Notes: generated from the letters alone by a model not told the origin. Numbered from the stretch's first letter, positions 8,671-18,227 are shown. The stretch is 64,000 nt of DNA from Rhodoferax fermentans (GCF_002017865.1 NZ_MTJN01000002.1:744001-808000); one strand, 5' to 3'. Program-made: numbers and translations.

Positions 8671-9969
8671 TTAGTCTGTGCGGGGCAACAGACTGGCCAG
8701 CACCTTGTCAATGCGTTTGCCGTCCAGGTCGATCACCTCAAACAACCAGTTGTCGCACTCGATTTTTTCACCGATGGACGGCAAATGGCCACTCACCGCC
8801 ATCAACAGACCCGCCACCGTGTTGTAACGACCCCGGTCCTCGTCGGGCAGCTCGTCAATGTCAAGCCGGGCCTTGAGTTCATTCACCGGCATCATGCCGT
8901 CGAGCAGCCAGCTGCCGTCCTCGCGCTGGGTGGCCCAGGCATCGGCCTGTAGACCGGGTTGCAATTCTCCGGTGATGGCTTCGAGCAGGTCGTAAGGTGT
9001 CAGCAGCCCCTGCACCACGCCGTACTCGTCCACCACCAGCACCAGGCGCCCCACCTTGGCGCGAAACTGCTCCAACAACTCCATGCCGCTGAGGGTTTCT
9101 GGCACAAACACGGCGGGGGTGACATAGTCTGCCAGCGTGCCCGGACTGTTGGCCCCGAGTTCAAGCAAGCGCGCCACACTGACCTTGCCAATGACATCGT
9201 CCAGCGAACCCCGGCACACCGGGTACCAGGAGTGCGACTTCTCGGCCCCATCCGCGCCCACTTTCTGCAGACTCAAGGCCACCGTCATGCTGGCGTCGAG
9301 CCAGTCCACCTCGGCACTGGGCACCATCAGCGAGGTCAGGGGCCGGTCGTCCAGGCTGAACACGTTTTGCACCATCTGGTGCTCGTGTTCTTCGATCACA
9401 CCGGCATCCACCCCCTCTTCCAGGCTGGCGGTGATTTCCTCTTCGGTCATGGCACGCGAGGTGTTGGTGTCAATGCGCAGCAGCCGCAGAACAGCAGCGG
9501 TCGAGCCCGACAGCAGTTTCACAAACGGCCCCGCAGCCCGCGCCAGCCACAACATCGGCCGGGACACCCAACGTGACACCAACTCCGGGTAAAGCTGGCC
9601 AATCCGTTTGGGCACCAATTCCCCAAAAATGATGGTGGTGAAGGTGATCAGTGTCACCACCAGCGCGGTGGCCGACAGGGCTGCCGCTTTTTCTGCCACA
9701 CCCAGCGTGTGTAACCAGTGCGCCAACCCATCGCTGAACGCAGCCTCGCCCACGATGCCGTTGAGCACACCAATCGAGGTGATGCCAACCTGTACCGTCG
9801 AGAGAAACTGGTTGGGGTTGGCCAGCAGCGTCAGCGAGGCCTGCGCACCCTTGTCGCCCCCTTCAGCCATCGCGTTCAGGCGCGATTTGCGGCTCGCCGC
9901 CAGGGCCAGCTCAGACATGGCAAACACACCATTGAGCAGGGTCAGAAAAACAATCAGCAAAAATTCCAT
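8671..9969 (-). CDS. CNNM/CorC (hemolysin-related) membrane protein with CBS domains
   Basis: Protein of 432 residues with an N-terminal DUF21/CNNM membrane domain (three or four segments in residues 1-150, starting with a hydrophobic helix and MSELALAASRKSRL). A pair of CBS domains (about residues 200-330) and a C-terminal CorC_HlyC domain ending in the GxKIECDNWLFEVID type follow. Members are linked to magnesium and cobalt export or homeostasis; the historical hemolysin label is not supported by structure. The ATG at 9969 is preferred because the membrane segment begins at once. It diverges from apaH with only 24 bases between the starts. Confidence 0.9.
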   Translation of the reverse strand: MEFLLIVFLTLLNGVFAMSELALAASRKSRLNAMAEGGDKGAQASLTLLANPNQFLSTVQVGITSIGVLNGIVGEAAFSDGLAHWLHTLGVAEKAAALSATALVVTLITFTTIIFGELVPKRIGQLYPELVSRWVSRPMLWLARAAGPFVKLLSGSTAAVLRLLRIDTNTSRAMTEEEITASLEEGVDAGVIEEHEHQMVQNVFSLDDRPLTSLMVPSAEVDWLDASMTVALSLQKVGADGAEKSHSWYPVCRGSLDDVIGKVSVARLLELGANSPGTLADYVTPAVFVPETLSGMELLEQFRAKVGRLVLVVDEYGVVQGLLTPYDLLEAITGELQPGLQADAWATQREDGSWLLDGMMPVNELKARLDIDELPDEDRGRYNTVAGLLMAVSGHLPSIGEKIECDNWLFEVIDLDGKRIDKVLASLLPRTD

Positions 9970-9993
9970 GCGGTACAAACGACAATCAAGACC

Positions 9994-10842
9994 ATGGCAC
10001 TTTACCTGATTGGTGATGTGCAGGGCTGCGATGGCGCTCTGCAACACTTGCTCGACACCATTTCTTTCTCACCCAGCCGCGACACGATCCACCTTTTGGG
10101 TGACTTGGTCAACCGAGGGCCGGACTCTGCTGGCGTGTTGCGCCGACTGATGGCCTATGGCCAGTCTGCGCAGTGCATTCTGGGCAACCACGACCTGCAT
10201 CTGCTGGCTGCGGCACACGGCGCCCGCAAACCGGGGCGCAAGGACACCCTGGAGGATGTGCTGAACGCACCAGACCGGACCGCCCTGCTCGATTGGCTGC
10301 GCCAGCAGCGCCTGGCGATCCAGCTACAGCACCAAGGTTCAGAGTATTTGATGGTTCACGCCGGTGTCCTGCCTGGCTGGAGTGCTACAAAAACCATGGC
10401 ACTCGCGAGCGAAGTGGAAAGCGTGTTGCGCAGCGCCGGGCTGCCAGAATTCCTGCACCAGATGTATGGCAACACGCCCGCTGGCTGGAGTGATGCACTA
10501 ACCGGTGTTGAGCGGCTGCGTGTCATCGTCAACGCGCTGACACGGCTGCGTTTTTGTACGCCACAGGGAGAGATGGAGTTTTCTGTCACCGACGGCACGG
10601 CTGCGGCGCCAGCCGGTTACCTGCCCTGGTTTGAGGTGCCAGGCCGCCAGACTGCCGATGTGCGTGTGGCGTTTGGCCACTGGTCCACCCTGGGCTGGCT
10701 GGGCCGCACCGATGTGCTGTCACTGGACACCGGCTGTGTCTGGGGTGGTGCTCTCAGCGCCCTCAAGCTCGGCGAGAGCCGTCAGGCGACCCATGAACTG
10801 ATCCAGGTGTCTTGCCCACAAGCGCAACGCCCCGGAGACTGA
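9994..10842 (+). CDS. apaH: Symmetrical bis(5'-nucleosyl)-tetraphosphatase (diadenosine tetraphosphatase)
   Basis: Metallophosphatase of 282 residues that splits Ap4A and related dinucleoside polyphosphates into two ADP-type halves, limiting alarmone and RNA-cap-like nucleotides. All metal-site motifs are visible: GDVQGC, GDLVNRGPDS, GNHD, the VHAG histidine and GHW, in ApaH order and spacing. The ATG at 9994 gives the canonical start (MALYLIGDVQGC). The six bases before the convergent rhlE stop leave almost no intergenic DNA. Confidence 0.97.
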   Translation: MALYLIGDVQGCDGALQHLLDTISFSPSRDTIHLLGDLVNRGPDSAGVLRRLMAYGQSAQCILGNHDLHLLAAAHGARKPGRKDTLEDVLNAPDRTALLDWLRQQRLAIQLQHQGSEYLMVHAGVLPGWSATKTMALASEVESVLRSAGLPEFLHQMYGNTPAGWSDALTGVERLRVIVNALTRLRFCTPQGEMEFSVTDGTAAAPAGYLPWFEVPGRQTADVRVAFGHWSTLGWLGRTDVLSLDTGCVWGGALSALKLGESRQATHELIQVSCPQAQRPGD

Positions 10843-10848
10843 ACCCGG

Positions 10849-12345
10849 TTAAACCGGGGTGAACAGCGCCGCGACCTTGCGTTTGGAGCGGATGTTGCCG
10901 GAAATGGTGCGCACCCCGGGCCGCGCTGCTGCAGCCTCCCACGGGGGAGCGGCTTCGGGCGGCAAGGATGGCTCATAGGGTTTGTCAAAGAAGGGATCGG
11001 CCGGTGCGGCCGCGCGCGCTCTAGGCTTGTAGTCACTGCGTGGTTCACGCGGCGCACGCGCCACATAAGCATCACGTCCAGAAGTCTCGCTCTCTTGTTT
11101 GTACAGACGCCGACCATCGTTGATGTGGCCCTGCTTACGGATATCGGGCAGGTCTTCCTCGAACTCGATGGCTTCCAGCTCAATCTTGGTCTTGAGCAGT
11201 TTTTCGATCTCGGCAATCAGGCGTGCATCACTCTTGGAGACAAAGTTCACCGCCAGACCGGCCGCACCTGCACGGCCCGTGCGCCCAATGCGGTGCACAT
11301 AATCTTCGGCGTGGAACGGGATGTCGAAGTTGAACACCGCCGGCACGTCCTTGATGTCGAGCCCGCGCGCGGCCACGTCGGTACACACCAGCAAGTCCAC
11401 CTCGCCTGTTTTGAACGATTCCAACGCCTTCAGGCGCTCGTCCTGGCTTTTGTCGCCATGCAGTGCGGTGGTTTTGAGGCCTTCACGCTCCAGCGAACGC
11501 GCCAGTCGGGCACAGCCAAGTTTGCTGTTGACAAACACAAAAGCCTGTTTGAGCTCACGCTGCTTGAGAATCTGGTGCAGGGCGTGGCGTTTGTCGTCAT
11601 CCCCCACGCTGTAGAAGTGTTGCTCGACCGTGGAGGCGGTGGCATTGGAGCGCGCCACCTCGATCGTCACCGGGTCTTGAAGGTAGCTGTTGGCCAGGCG
11701 TTTGATCTCCGGCGAGAAGGTGGCCGAGAACAGCAAGGTGGTGCGTTGTTTGGGCAGGTAACTCAGGATACGCTGCAGATCAGGCAGAAAACCGATGTCA
11801 AGCATCCGGTCTGCCTCGTCCAGCACCACGTACTCGACCTGGTTCAACACGCAGTTCTTGGCTTCGATGTGGTCCAGCAAGCGCCCGGGGGTCGCCACCA
11901 GCACCTCCACACCTTTTTTGAGCTCAGCGGTTTGCGGCTTCATGTCGATGCCACCAAACACCACGGTGCTGCGCAGGTTGGTGTATTTGCCATACAGACG
12001 AACCTGCTCGGCCACCTGATCCGCCAGTTCACGCGTGGGCAACAGCACCAGCGCACGCACCGGGTGGCGCGCGGGTGAGGTCGAGGCGTTTTCATGCTTG
12101 AGCATGCGTTGCAACAACGGCAGCGCAAAGGCTGCGGTTTTGCCGGTGCCGGTCTGAGCCGCACCCATCACGTCGCGGCCTTGCAGCACCACGGGAATGG
12201 CTTGCGCCTGGATCGGGGTCATGGACTCGTAGCCCATCTCTGCCACGGCGCGGGCCAGAGGTGCCGACAGTTGCAGCTGCGCAAACGCCATGGGGAGCGT
12301 GTCGGCGGTTAATTCGTTCGAAAGATCAGGAGTCAGGTCGGTCAT
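10849..12345 (-). CDS. rhlE: DEAD-box ATP-dependent RNA helicase, RhlE type
   Basis: RNA helicase of 498 residues. It has a Q motif (MTPIQAQAIP), Walker A AQTGTGKT, DEAD, SAT, and the C-terminal RecA domain with HRIGRTGR. After about residue 400 a low-complexity basic tail, rich in Arg, Ala and Pro, carries the RNA-binding and degradosome-associated extension common in this subfamily. Such proteins remodel rRNA and mRNA structure, often under cold conditions. The assignment to RhlE rather than DeaD or SrmB rests on length, motif wording and the basic tail. Confidence 0.92.
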   Translation of the reverse strand: MTDLTPDLSNELTADTLPMAFAQLQLSAPLARAVAEMGYESMTPIQAQAIPVVLQGRDVMGAAQTGTGKTAAFALPLLQRMLKHENASTSPARHPVRALVLLPTRELADQVAEQVRLYGKYTNLRSTVVFGGIDMKPQTAELKKGVEVLVATPGRLLDHIEAKNCVLNQVEYVVLDEADRMLDIGFLPDLQRILSYLPKQRTTLLFSATFSPEIKRLANSYLQDPVTIEVARSNATASTVEQHFYSVGDDDKRHALHQILKQRELKQAFVFVNSKLGCARLARSLEREGLKTTALHGDKSQDERLKALESFKTGEVDLLVCTDVAARGLDIKDVPAVFNFDIPFHAEDYVHRIGRTGRAGAAGLAVNFVSKSDARLIAEIEKLLKTKIELEAIEFEEDLPDIRKQGHINDGRRLYKQESETSGRDAYVARAPREPRSDYKPRARAAAPADPFFDKPYEPSLPPEAAPPWEAAAARPGVRTISGNIRSKRKVAALFTPV

Positions 12346-12517
12346 TCAGAGCCAGTGTCAGTTGCTACCCATCCGATAGCTGGTGCAGCCCCACGAACTG
12401 GAGCAAACCCTCATTATCGCCCAAGCCTTACATTCTGCTGGCAAGCGGCCAAAGGCCGGGCCAAGCGCACGCCCCGCGTGAGTCAGGCTGCTCACCATCG
12501 GCAGGGCCGCTGCACCC

Positions 12518-13090
12518 TCAGGCCTTGGGCAAGGTCACGCCACGCTGGCCCTGGTATTTGCCGCCGCGATCCTTGTAGCTGGTTTCGCAGACGTCGTCCT
12601 TGTCGCTCTCGAAAAACAACACCTGGGCGCAGCCTTCACCAGCGTAAATCTTGGCAGGCAGCGGTGTGGTGTTGGAGAACTCCAGCGTCACATACCCTTC
12701 CCACTCGGGTTCGAACGGGGTCACGTTGACGATGATGCCGCAGCGTGCGTAGGTGCTTTTGCCCAGGCAAATCGTCAGCACATTGCGCGGAATACGGAAG
12801 TACTCCATGGTGCGCGCCAGTGCGAAGCTGTTAGGCGGGATGATGCAGACGTCGTCGTTGAAGTCGACAAAACTCTTCTCATCGAAGTTCTTCGGGTCAA
12901 CCACCGTGCTGTGGATGTTGGTGAACACCTTGAACTCGGGCGCGCAGCGGATGTCGTAGCCATAGCTGCTGGTGCCGTAGCTGATGATTTTGTTGCCGTC
13001 ACGCTGGCGGATCTGGCCGGGCTCGAACGGGTCGATCATGCCGTGTTGCTCTGCCATGCGGCGGATCCATTTGTCGCTTTTGATGCTCAT
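12518..13090 (-). CDS. dcd: dCTP deaminase
   Basis: Enzyme of 190 residues converting dCTP to dUTP and ammonia, the main source of dUMP for thymidylate in many Gram-negative bacteria. The sequence is near canonical from the start ([13 protein letters not shown]), with the nucleotide-binding [10 protein letters not shown] and the catalytic-region [19 protein letters not shown]. Length equals the usual trimer-forming protein. About 170 bases separate it from the rhlE start downstream, and they hold no further gene. Confidence 0.97.
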   Translation of the reverse strand: MSIKSDKWIRRMAEQHGMIDPFEPGQIRQRDGNKIISYGTSSYGYDIRCAPEFKVFTNIHSTVVDPKNFDEKSFVDFNDDVCIIPPNSFALARTMEYFRIPRNVLTICLGKSTYARCGIIVNVTPFEPEWEGYVTLEFSNTTPLPAKIYAGEGCAQVLFFESDKDDVCETSYKDRGGKYQGQRGVTLPKA

Positions 13091-13181
13091 GGGAAGTCAG
13101 TCTCTTGGTGGGGTAGCGGATTGTAAGCAGGCACCGGGCGCGGCCAAAGGGGCGGTAGCACAAGTGTCGTATCTCAACGGC

Positions 13182-13246
13182 AAAAACTATCAATAAAATA
13201 GCGTTCTGCCCTTGATATAAAAGGGCTAGAGGCCAAAAAGGCTTGT
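13182..13246 (+). repeat. Dispersed hairpin repeat copy between the EamA gene and dcd
   Basis: The copy reads AACTATCAATAAAATAGC, then TGCCCTT, a six-base loop, AAGGGCTAGAGGCC, and AAAAAGGCTTG. It is intergenic, with the GAGGCC end 38 bases from the 3' end of the EamA gene. The CCCTT/AAGGG arms can form a short hairpin. Confidence 0.8.
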
Positions 13247-13283
13247 CATACCATCATCCGCTGTGCGCGACAACCCGCAGGCT

Positions 13284-14192
13284 TCACGGCAAACTACCCG
13301 CAGCTTGTGGCCTGGTTTCGCCCCACACCACACACAACAGGCCCAGCAACACCAGTGCCAGGCCACCATAGGCCAGGGTGCCTGGTTGTTCACCCACCAC
13401 CACAATCGCCAGCACAAAAGCTGTCACCGGCTCGGCCAGCGTCAAGGTCACACAGGTGGCCGCCGACACCCGGCGCAAGGCATGGCTGAACAACAAATAC
13501 GCCACGCCGGTGACCACCACACCCAGGTAAGTCACCATCCACCAGGTGGCGGCCGAGTTCACCCAGGGTGGCGACACCAGCGCCGCCACCGGCACAGCCA
13601 TCACCGCCGCCACGGAGAACACCAAAAACGTCGCCATGGTCGGCGTCGTCAGCCCCACCAGATGTTTGGAGACGATGGTGTAACTGGCGTACGACAACCC
13701 CGCCAGCAGACAAAGCCCCAAACCCGCCACATTCACCTGGGCGTCGGCGCCACCGGCCATCATCATGAAGCTGATGCCGGCCACCGCCAAGGCGGTTCCC
13801 AGCCACCAGACCGGACGCGGCGCTTGCCTGTTGAACAAGGCCTCCAACAGGCCCACCCACACCGGACCGCTGCCAATGGCCACCCCGGTGCCCACCGCCA
13901 CCCCGGTGGCCTTGACACCGGCAAAAAAACTCAGGTTATAGATCGCGACGGCCGTGCCTGCCAGCAGCGCCCAGCGCCAGACGGTTCGCAAGCCCTGACC
14001 GCCAGCAAAATGACCCGCGCGACCAACAAGCAGACAGGCGGCGAAGAAGACACTGCCAATGGCCAGCCGCAAAGCACCAATCCAATAGGGCGACGCCTGG
14101 GCCGAGACAAAGGTTTGTGCGGTGCCGGTGGTGCCCCACAGGGCAGCGGCACAGAGCGCCATGGCGATACCGATCAATGTTGGATGTTTCAT
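13284..14192 (-). CDS. EamA/DMT family inner-membrane transporter
   Basis: Drug/metabolite-transporter superfamily protein of 302 residues with ten predicted membrane segments in two EamA repeats. The first begins near residue 5 (IGIAMALCAAALWGTTGTA) and the second near residue 150. Family members export metabolites or amino acids, or import nucleotide precursors; the substrate here is unknown. The ATG at 14192 is preferred over a GTG two codons upstream. The AraC-type regulator gene 56 bases upstream on the same strand is a plausible controller. Confidence 0.88.
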   Translation of the reverse strand: MKHPTLIGIAMALCAAALWGTTGTAQTFVSAQASPYWIGALRLAIGSVFFAACLLVGRAGHFAGGQGLRTVWRWALLAGTAVAIYNLSFFAGVKATGVAVGTGVAIGSGPVWVGLLEALFNRQAPRPVWWLGTALAVAGISFMMMAGGADAQVNVAGLGLCLLAGLSYASYTIVSKHLVGLTTPTMATFLVFSVAAVMAVPVAALVSPPWVNSAATWWMVTYLGVVVTGVAYLLFSHALRRVSAATCVTLTLAEPVTAFVLAIVVVGEQPGTLAYGGLALVLLGLLCVVWGETRPQAAGSLP

Positions 14193-14248
14193 GGCCACAT
14201 GGTGCCGCCGGGTGGCGTACCAAATTGCGAGATCCTCTTGACCTGTGG

Positions 14249-14929
14249 TCAGGCTTGGCGCAGAACGCGAGCGCCGAGTTGGCGGTCGCGTTTGAGGGCA
14301 TAACTCAAGGCACTGGCGGAGCGGTAGCCCACCTGCAAAGCGGCCGCCTCCAGCGCCAGGCCCTGGCGCACGAAGCGCTCGGCCGCATCCAGGCGCAGAC
14401 GGCGCAGATAGTCTTGCGGCGTTTGCCCGGTGAGTTCCAACAGCCGCGCATGAAAACGCTGGGGGCTCAAATAGAACAGCGCGGCCATGCGTTGTGTGCT
14501 CCAGGCTTCAAACAAGGCGCTGCTCAAAGCTGCATCCAAGCGCGCCAGATCGATGCCACGGCGCGCCAGAATACGCGGCGCCTGCAGTACCTGGGCCAGT
14601 TGCACGCTGGCATCACCCCAGACCACACTCTCACGGCAAGCGGCAGTGACCGCAAAACTGCGTGCGCGACCCAGATCCTCTTGTGCGGGCAGCTCGATCA
14701 CAAACATCCGGGTGTCCGGGCCAGCCAGAAAGCCGTGAGACACGCCCGCAGGAATCAGCAAACCACAGGAGGCATCGGCAAAAGCACTGTGGCCAGCCAC
14801 CTCCAGTTCCATGCGGCCCTGCAAGCCGAACATGATCTGCACATGGTCGTGCGCGTGGCTCTGGTACTCGCCGTTGTAACGACGCACACCACTGCTCACG
14901 CCATCAAAGCGGGCTGGATTGACTTGCAT
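14249..14929 (-). CDS. AraC-family transcriptional regulator with cupin sensor domain
   Basis: Regulator of 226 residues. An N-terminal cupin-like AraC ligand domain (about residues 15-95, including HAHDHVQIMFGLQGRMELEV) is followed by two helix-turn-helix units (about residues 140-220, including LSPQRFHARLLELTGQTP and AALQVGYRSASALSYALKR). The C-terminal signature is slightly short for the family. It sits directly upstream of the EamA gene on the same strand, so it probably controls that exporter, though no operator is evident. It is on the edge of the purine island, but no purine-sensing motif can be recognised. Confidence 0.88.
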   Translation of the reverse strand: MQVNPARFDGVSSGVRRYNGEYQSHAHDHVQIMFGLQGRMELEVAGHSAFADASCGLLIPAGVSHGFLAGPDTRMFVIELPAQEDLGRARSFAVTAACRESVVWGDASVQLAQVLQAPRILARRGIDLARLDAALSSALFEAWSTQRMAALFYLSPQRFHARLLELTGQTPQDYLRRLRLDAAERFVRQGLALEAAALQVGYRSASALSYALKRDRQLGARVLRQA

Positions 14930-15005
14930 GGACAGACAACAGCATCACAACCCAGCCGCAAACCAAGGCAAACCAAGCGGGATGGGGTGTGAGGGATGGC
15001 ATGAT

Positions 15006-15063
15006 TTACTACGACTTAAATAGCAAGAAGCGCTTGTTGCAAAAGGGCCAGGGGCCTAAACCG
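15006..15063 (+). repeat. Dispersed hairpin repeat copy overlapping the guaD stop codon
   Basis: Layout is TTAAATAGC, a variable CGCTTGTTGC block, AAAAGGGCCAGGGGCC, then TAAACCGCTTG. The CTA of its GGCCTAAA end is the TAG stop of guaD on the minus strand (15056-15058). This copy is more diverged than those near 13200, 41700 and 50310. Confidence 0.6.
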
Positions 15064-16378
15064 CTTGTGAAATCACGGTGCGCTCCACGAGCCGGTCATC
15101 CCCCAGCACAATCATCGAGAACAGCAGCTCATCGAGCGTGGCCGCTTGTGCGGTGCGCCGCGCCAGCAAGGGCGTGGCCTGCGGGTTGAGCAGCACAAAG
15201 TCTGCCTCACAGCCTGGCAACAGGTTGCCCACCACACCCTCCAAGCCCAGCGCTTGCGCCGCACCTGCGGTGTGTTGCCACCAGAGTTGCTGGGGCGACA
15301 GCGACAGGCCGGTCTTGCCCCGCCCCTCGCGCCCCACGTAATAGGCCGCCAGCATGGTGTGGAACGGGCTGAAACTGGTGCCCCCACCGACGTCGTTGGC
15401 CAAGCCGTACTTGAAGCCAACCCGATCCGCACTGGCGTAGTCGAAAAAGCCGCTGGCCAAAAAGAGGTTGCTGGTCGGGCACACGGCGGCAGCCGCGCCG
15501 CTGTCGCGCATCAGGGTCCGATCGGCATCGTCAAAGTGGATGCAGTGGGCATACACCGCGCGCTGGCGCAGCAGGCCAAAGTCGGCATAGGTGGCCAGGT
15601 AGCTGCTGGAGGCCGGAAACAGCGCACGCGCCCAGGCGATCTCATCTTTGTTCTCGGCCACATGCGACTGAATCCAGACACTCGGGTACTTGGCGGCCAG
15701 TTCACCCGCGCCGCGCAACTGGGCGTCGGTGCTGGTGGGTGCAAAACGCGGCGTGATCGCATAACCCAGGCGGTCGACCCCGTGCCAACGCTGCAGCAGC
15801 TCTTCAGAGTCGATCAGGCTTTGTTCGGTGGCGTCGACCCGGCCGGGCTGGGACGGCTGATTGAGCAGGCTGGACGGCGCATGGCGGTCCATCAGGCACA
15901 AGCCTGTCATCCAGCGCAGGTGCTGGGCTTGTGCCTCCACAAACAAAGCGTTGACCGAGGCCGGGTGCGAGGTGGCAAAAGTCAGCGCGGTGGTGACGCC
16001 ATTGCGCAACATTTCAGCTACAAAAAACTGAGCTGCCTGCGCACAGTATTCGCAGGCTGAGAAGCGATTCTCTTCAGGAAAGGTGTAATCCTCCAGCCAC
16101 GGCAACAAGCCGTCGGCGGGTGAGGCAATCACATTGGTTTGCGGGTAGTGGCTGTGCAGGTCGACAAAACCCGGCGCGATGATGCGCCCCGGCCAGTGCT
16201 GCACCGGCAGTTGCGCGTAGTCGGCTTGCAAGGTGGCATACGGCCCCAGAGCCAACACCACCTGGGTGCCGCTGGCGTTGGGCCCCACCACCAGCAAGCC
16301 GTCTGGCTCATAGACCACAGACTGGCGCGGATCGGCCTCGGGCTTGAAATAAAGAAGGGCGGCACGGTAAGCTTTCAT
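15056..16378 (-). CDS. guaD: Guanine deaminase
   Basis: Amidohydrolase of 440 residues that turns guanine into xanthine and ammonia. Zinc-site motifs are present in order: GFVDLHSHYPQ, a QSHVAEN loop with the metal-binding His and catalytic Glu, HCIHF, and NDVGGG with the metal-binding Asp. Overall length and the FPEENRF segment are characteristic of guanine deaminases rather than of the related atrazine-type enzymes. It begins the purine island: its product is a substrate for the xanthine dehydrogenase encoded about 7 kb away. It diverges from the queuosine-transporter-type gene. Confidence 0.95.
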   Translation of the reverse strand: MKAYRAALLYFKPEADPRQSVVYEPDGLLVVGPNASGTQVVLALGPYATLQADYAQLPVQHWPGRIIAPGFVDLHSHYPQTNVIASPADGLLPWLEDYTFPEENRFSACEYCAQAAQFFVAEMLRNGVTTALTFATSHPASVNALFVEAQAQHLRWMTGLCLMDRHAPSSLLNQPSQPGRVDATEQSLIDSEELLQRWHGVDRLGYAITPRFAPTSTDAQLRGAGELAAKYPSVWIQSHVAENKDEIAWARALFPASSSYLATYADFGLLRQRAVYAHCIHFDDADRTLMRDSGAAAAVCPTSNLFLASGFFDYASADRVGFKYGLANDVGGGTSFSPFHTMLAAYYVGREGRGKTGLSLSPQQLWWQHTAGAAQALGLEGVVGNLLPGCEADFVLLNPQATPLLARRTAQAATLDELLFSMIVLGDDRLVERTVISQAV

Positions 16379-16455
16379 AGGCGCTGAGCTTACCCAATTT
16401 GTCCGGAAATCGTCGCCAGCAGGCGGCCTTGGGGGCCAACTGCGATAATCGCGGG

Positions 16456-17001
16456 ATGAATTCCCAGCCCACTACCCCTCTTCTGACCCTCTGGCGGCCG
16501 ATTTTGGCCATGCTGGTGGTGATCGTTTCGTCCAATTACCTGGTGCAGTTCCCGCTCAACGATTGGTTGACCTGGGGCGCCTTCACCTTCCCGGTGGCCT
16601 TTCTGGTGACCGACCTGACCAACCGCGCGGTTGGCAATGCGGCAGCACGCCGTGTGGCCTGGGCAGGTTTTGCGATTGCGGTGGTGGTGTCGTTTGCCCT
16701 GGCGCCCTGGCGTATTGCCGTGGCCTCCGGTGTGGCCTTCATTGTGGGTCAGCTGCTTGACATCGTGGCCTTCAACCGCCTGCGCGCCGGATCGTGGTGG
16801 AAAGCACCACTGATTGGCTCGGCCGTGGCATCGGTGGTTGACACCGCCATCTTCTTCTTCCTGGCGTTTGCGGGCTCCGACATGAACTGGTTGATGCTCG
16901 CCGCTGGCGACCTGAGCATCAAGTGGCTCATGGCTGCGGTGCTGCTGGCACCCTACCGCGTGATGCTGCCGCGCCTGCAGCTGTGGGTGCCGGTGCGCTA
17001 A
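16456..17001 (+). CDS. yhhQ: VUT (DUF165/COG1738) family transporter, queuosine-precursor transporter type
   Basis: Small integral membrane protein of 181 residues with about six segments. The typical family text PVAFLVTDLTNRAVG and the DIVAFNRLR and SVVDTAIFFFLAF segments are visible. E. coli YhhQ imports the queuosine precursors preQ0 and preQ1, which are 7-deazaguanine bases. The ATG at 16456 is chosen because the frame upstream encodes no plausible membrane protein start. It lies between the guanine and adenine deaminase genes, so import of a purine-like base is likely either way. No preQ1 riboswitch is visible in the 77-base leader. Confidence 0.85.
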   Translation: MNSQPTTPLLTLWRPILAMLVVIVSSNYLVQFPLNDWLTWGAFTFPVAFLVTDLTNRAVGNAAARRVAWAGFAIAVVVSFALAPWRIAVASGVAFIVGQLLDIVAFNRLRAGSWWKAPLIGSAVASVVDTAIFFFLAFAGSDMNWLMLAAGDLSIKWLMAAVLLAPYRVMLPRLQLWVPVR

Positions 17002-17016
17002 GCACCTGGCCACCCG

Positions 17017-17043
17017 ACCGGCAACCCGCAAGTTGCCGGTTTT
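17017..17043 (+). terminator. Rho-independent terminator after the transporter gene
   Basis: A perfect nine-base stem, ACCGGCAAC / GTTGCCGGT with a six-base loop, is followed by TTT. It lies 16 bases after the stop of the VUT-family gene and before the convergent deaminase gene. Confidence 0.8.
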
Positions 17044-17058
17044 CCCTTCACACACCCC

Positions 17059-18099
17059 TCATTCAAACGTTTCAAACAGCTCAGCCAACCGGTCTTGATA
17101 GGCCTGCTTGGCTGACGCATCGATAAAACTCGCCTCAAAACTGTTGCTTGCTAGCTGATAAGCATGTTGCGAGCTCAGGCCCAGCGCCGCAAAGGTCTGG
17201 GTGAAGTTCTCATTGATGTAACCACCAAAATACGCCGGGTCGTCCGAGTTGACGGTGGCCACCAGACCGGCCTGCAGCATCGCACCCAGGTTGTGCTGCG
17301 CCAGCGTCGGGAACACACACAGCTTCAGGTTGGACAGCGGGCACACCGTGAGCGGAATCTGCTCACGCACCAGCCGCGCCACCAGCGCCGGGTCCTTCAA
17401 AGCTTGTACGCCATGGTCAATCCGTTCAACTTTAAGAGCATCCAGGGCGCTCCAGATATAGGCGGGCGGCCCTTCTTCACCGGCATGGGCCACCAAGCGC
17501 AGTCCCAGTTGGCGCGCTTTGGCAAACACCTCGGTGAACTTTTCGGGCGGGTGCCCCAGCTCACTGGAGGCCAGGCCCACACCCAACAACTTGTCGAGAT
17601 GTGGCGTGGCCTGCTCCAGCGCCTCAAAAGCCTCGGCCTGGCTCAGATGGCGCAGGAAACACAGGATCAGCCCGGCGCTGATACCCAGTTGGGACCGCGC
17701 GTCCACACAGGCGCGGTGCAAGCCATTGATCACGGTGTCCGTGTCCACCCCATGGCCGGTGTGGGTCTGGGTGTCAAAGAAGATTTCTGTATGCACCACA
17801 TGGTCGGCCGCCGCACGCTCCAGGTAAGCCCAGGTCATGTCGTAGAAGTCCTGCTCGGTGCGCAGCACCTGGGTACCTGCGTGGTACACGTCCAGAAACT
17901 CCTGCAGGTTGCCAAACACATAGGCCTTTTTGAGCGCCGCCACATCGGCATAAGGCAAGCTCAAACCATTGCGTGCGGCCAGCGCAAACATCAGCTCGGG
18001 TTCGAGCGAGCCTTCGATGTGCATGTGCAACTCGGCCTTGGGCAAGCGTTTGAGCAAGTCAGGCAGTCGGTGGGCAGGAATGGGTTTGACGGTGTTCAT
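17059..18099 (-). CDS. Adenine deaminase of the adenosine-deaminase family
   Basis: Protein of 346 residues of the zinc-dependent adenosine deaminase fold, with [31 protein letters not shown] and [11 protein letters not shown]. Several stretches ([37 protein letters not shown]) agree with what I recall of the Pseudomonas aeruginosa PA0148/Aah1 group, which deaminates adenine to hypoxanthine instead of adenosine. The ATG at 18099 gives [16 protein letters not shown] and removes a repeat-like upstream stretch. Clustering with guanine deaminase, 8-oxoguanine deaminase and xanthine dehydrogenase supports a base-deaminase role. An adenosine substrate remains possible. Confidence 0.87.
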   Translation of the reverse strand: MNTVKPIPAHRLPDLLKRLPKAELHMHIEGSLEPELMFALAARNGLSLPYADVAALKKAYVFGNLQEFLDVYHAGTQVLRTEQDFYDMTWAYLERAAADHVVHTEIFFDTQTHTGHGVDTDTVINGLHRACVDARSQLGISAGLILCFLRHLSQAEAFEALEQATPHLDKLLGVGLASSELGHPPEKFTEVFAKARQLGLRLVAHAGEEGPPAYIWSALDALKVERIDHGVQALKDPALVARLVREQIPLTVCPLSNLKLCVFPTLAQHNLGAMLQAGLVATVNSDDPAYFGGYINENFTQTFAALGLSSQHAYQLASNSFEASFIDASAKQAYQDRLAELFETFE

Positions 18100-18181
18100 G
18101 GCAGTCCGTTTGAAGTGGGGGGTCAGACCCGGGGGCAGCGGGTACAAAATAGCTCGTCTCGGGTTTGACCGGCTGAAGAAC

Positions 18182-18209
18182 AAAAAAGCCGCCCTCAGGC
18201 GGCTTTTTT
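18182..18209 (-). terminator. Rho-independent terminator after the BMP importer operon
   Basis: The stem GCCGCC / GGCGGC with a CTCA loop is flanked by AAAAAA and TTTTTT, so it can work in both directions. It lies 18 bases beyond the BMP-protein stop on the minus strand and upstream of the adenine deaminase gene. Confidence 0.88.
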
Positions 18210-18227
18210 GGGTAGGGACACCAGAGT

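Noticed and set aside
8671..9969. Hemolysin role for the CNNM/CorC protein
   Set aside because: The architecture is that of a metal-homeostasis protein; the hemolysin name is historical.
11095..12078. Plus-strand open frame of 327 codons opposite rhlE
   Set aside because: Shadow of the helicase gene; no ribosome site or motif.
16379..16455. preQ1 riboswitch before the queuosine-precursor-type transporter gene
   Set aside because: The 77-base leader shows no preQ1-I, II or III hallmark sequence or pseudoknot that I can draw.
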